Source: Candidatus Aminicenantota bacterium (GTDB taxonomy: Bacteria > Acidobacteriota > Aminicenantia > UBA2199). From it: DNA of 5,844 nt. The stretch spans positions 1,976,249 through 1,982,092 of the forward strand of contig CP070627.1 of the NCBI GenBank assembly GCA_020355945.1, given 5' to 3'. The notes under the pieces are model-generated. The model was not told where the DNA came from and did not search any database. It worked only from the letters and a program-made list of their open reading frames with translations. Of this stretch, positions 5,342 through 5,844 are shown in pieces (position 1 is the first letter of the stretch; every line of letters begins with the position of its first letter). The position numbers and the translations under genes are program-made.

Positions 5342-5844
5342 TTATAAATTCTTTGCATGAAGTTGATCGATATATTTTTTTAAATCGGAAATGGTGTCTA
5401 TTTCCAATGCCTTTGCCTGCTCTCCTCTCATCATTAATGCATAGGTGTTGTTAAATCCTAAAGGTAACAGCCAGTAAAGATCATGCCGCTTCTTTGTTTC
5501 CGCTTTGACATAATTATACACTTTCTGCTCGTCTCTTAAAATGGATTCGCGGGTTTCCTCGTCCGCATCCAAAAGCACCAACAGCCCGGTGCCAGTGTAC
5601 TCAGGATAAAGATCAATCTCTCCATTAACCAGGGCATCAAAACAAATTTTGGTCCCGGCTAACCCTGTTTTTAATTCTACTTCTAAAGAAGTGTTATTCT
5701 CGATTAATAGAGCAAAAATATGAGCCAATATGAATTGCTCGGTGAAATTCTTACATCCAATGACAATTTTCGCTTCTAATCTGCCTCCGGCGGCCAGGGG
5801 GGCGCTTTTTGAAAAAACTGCCCCCCTGGACCCCCCGCAAAAAC
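5342..5844 (-). CDS. Glycine betaine/osmoprotectant ABC transporter substrate-binding domain (ProX/OpuC type), 5' partial and 3' truncated
   Basis: This is the beginning of a binding domain that would deliver glycine betaine, choline or a similar compatible solute to an ABC importer. Family signatures are clear: KIVIGCKNFTEQFILAHI, GLAGTKICFDALVNGEIDLY, YPEYTGTG, PLGFNNTYALMM and TISDLKKYIDQL. The frame is open to the right edge with no ATG, GTG or TTG between 5729 and 5842. The TTG at 5726-5728 lies inside the KNFTEQFIL motif and is not the start. The true start is outside the window, either after a signal peptide or, as in known permease-binding fusions, in a permease domain. Upstream of KIVIG the residues (GGSRGAVFSKSAPLAAGGRLEA) come from the hairpin repeat at 5782-5844 and are not a signal peptide. 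The protein stops about 140 residues into a domain that normally has about 270, at the first hinge, so lobe II and the rest of lobe I are missing. It is probably non-functional for binding, or a remnant. Confidence 0.75.
   Translation of the reverse strand, partial: FCGGSRGAVFSKSAPLAAGGRLEAKIVIGCKNFTEQFILAHIFALLIENNTSLEVELKTGLAGTKICFDALVNGEIDLYPEYTGTGLLVLLDADEETRESILRDEQKVYNYVKAETKKRHDLYWLLPLGFNNTYALMMRGEQAKALEIDTISDLKKYIDQLHAKNL
5782..5844. repeat. GC-rich hairpin repeat, probably a dispersed element, reading in frame through the binding-protein gene
   Basis: The core is a perfect 10-base inverted repeat, CCAGGGGGGC (5794-5803) and GCCCCCCTGG (5820-5829). The 16-base loop (T5-G-A6 in its middle) can itself fold. 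It is preceded by GCCTCCGGCGGC (5783-5794), a near-palindrome, and followed by a second C6 run (5831-5836). Its composition differs sharply from the AT-rich flanks. On the - strand it is read as a Gly/Ala/Ser-rich stretch of the binding-protein gene. The right boundary is cut by the window edge. I recall similar GGCGGCCAGGGGGGCGC-type units recurring in uncultured bacterial genomes, but this cannot be verified here. Confidence 0.6.

Noticed and set aside
5797..5836. G-runs of the hairpin repeat considered as a G-quadruplex
   Set aside because: Only two G6 tracts lie on the - strand and one on the + strand within the window, so the hairpin is the better explanation.

Overview
The window looks like bacterial chromosome of moderate GC content (mid-40s by eye). 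It has strong GGAGG-type ribosome binding sites, tightly packed genes and several short repeat families in the gaps. The Sec signal peptide on the sulfatase-like protein and the repeat-rich style suggest an uncultured environmental bacterium. The intergenic repeats remind me of genomes from the Acidobacteriota/Aminicenantes neighbourhood, but that is an impression from memory and nothing here proves it. No phage, IS element, CRISPR array, rRNA or tRNA was seen.

Layout, left to right. (1) Positions 1-1005 (+) hold the C-terminal two thirds of a group II PLP-dependent amino acid decarboxylase (aromatic amino acid decarboxylase type), cut by the left edge. Its stop codon lies inside (2) a heptanucleotide tandem array at 996-1072. 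The same 200-base gap also holds a three-unit decamer array (1161-1190) that ends just upstream of the next ribosome binding site. (3) Positions 1209-3116 (+) are a tight three-gene operon: a UPF0173 metallo-beta-lactamase-fold hydrolase, a YacP/Rae1-like NYN ribonuclease that starts directly after the previous stop, and a Rossmann/DUF2520 oxidoreductase-like protein with a GTG start 3 bases later. (4) On the opposite strand, 3130-4509 encodes an exported sulfatase-fold protein with threonine where sulfatases carry the formylglycine precursor. (5) An AT-rich divergent intergenic region (4510-4741) has one good sigma70-type promoter for each direction. (6) Positions 4742-5281 (+) encode a MarR-family regulator resembling EctR-type osmoregulators. 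(7) Convergent with it, 5342-5844 (-) encodes the first part of a glycine betaine/osmoprotectant-binding protein (ProX/OpuC type). This gene stops near the first lobe hinge, and its upstream coding region runs through a GC-rich hairpin repeat (5782-5844).

How the genes may work together: the operon genes are housekeeping-type and have no visible link to the decarboxylase. The MarR regulator and the osmoprotectant-binding fragment together suggest an osmotic-stress locus damaged or rearranged at its 3' end. The most unusual features are the in-frame hairpin repeat in the binding-protein gene, the truncation of that protein, and the tandem repeats in the 996-1190 gap.
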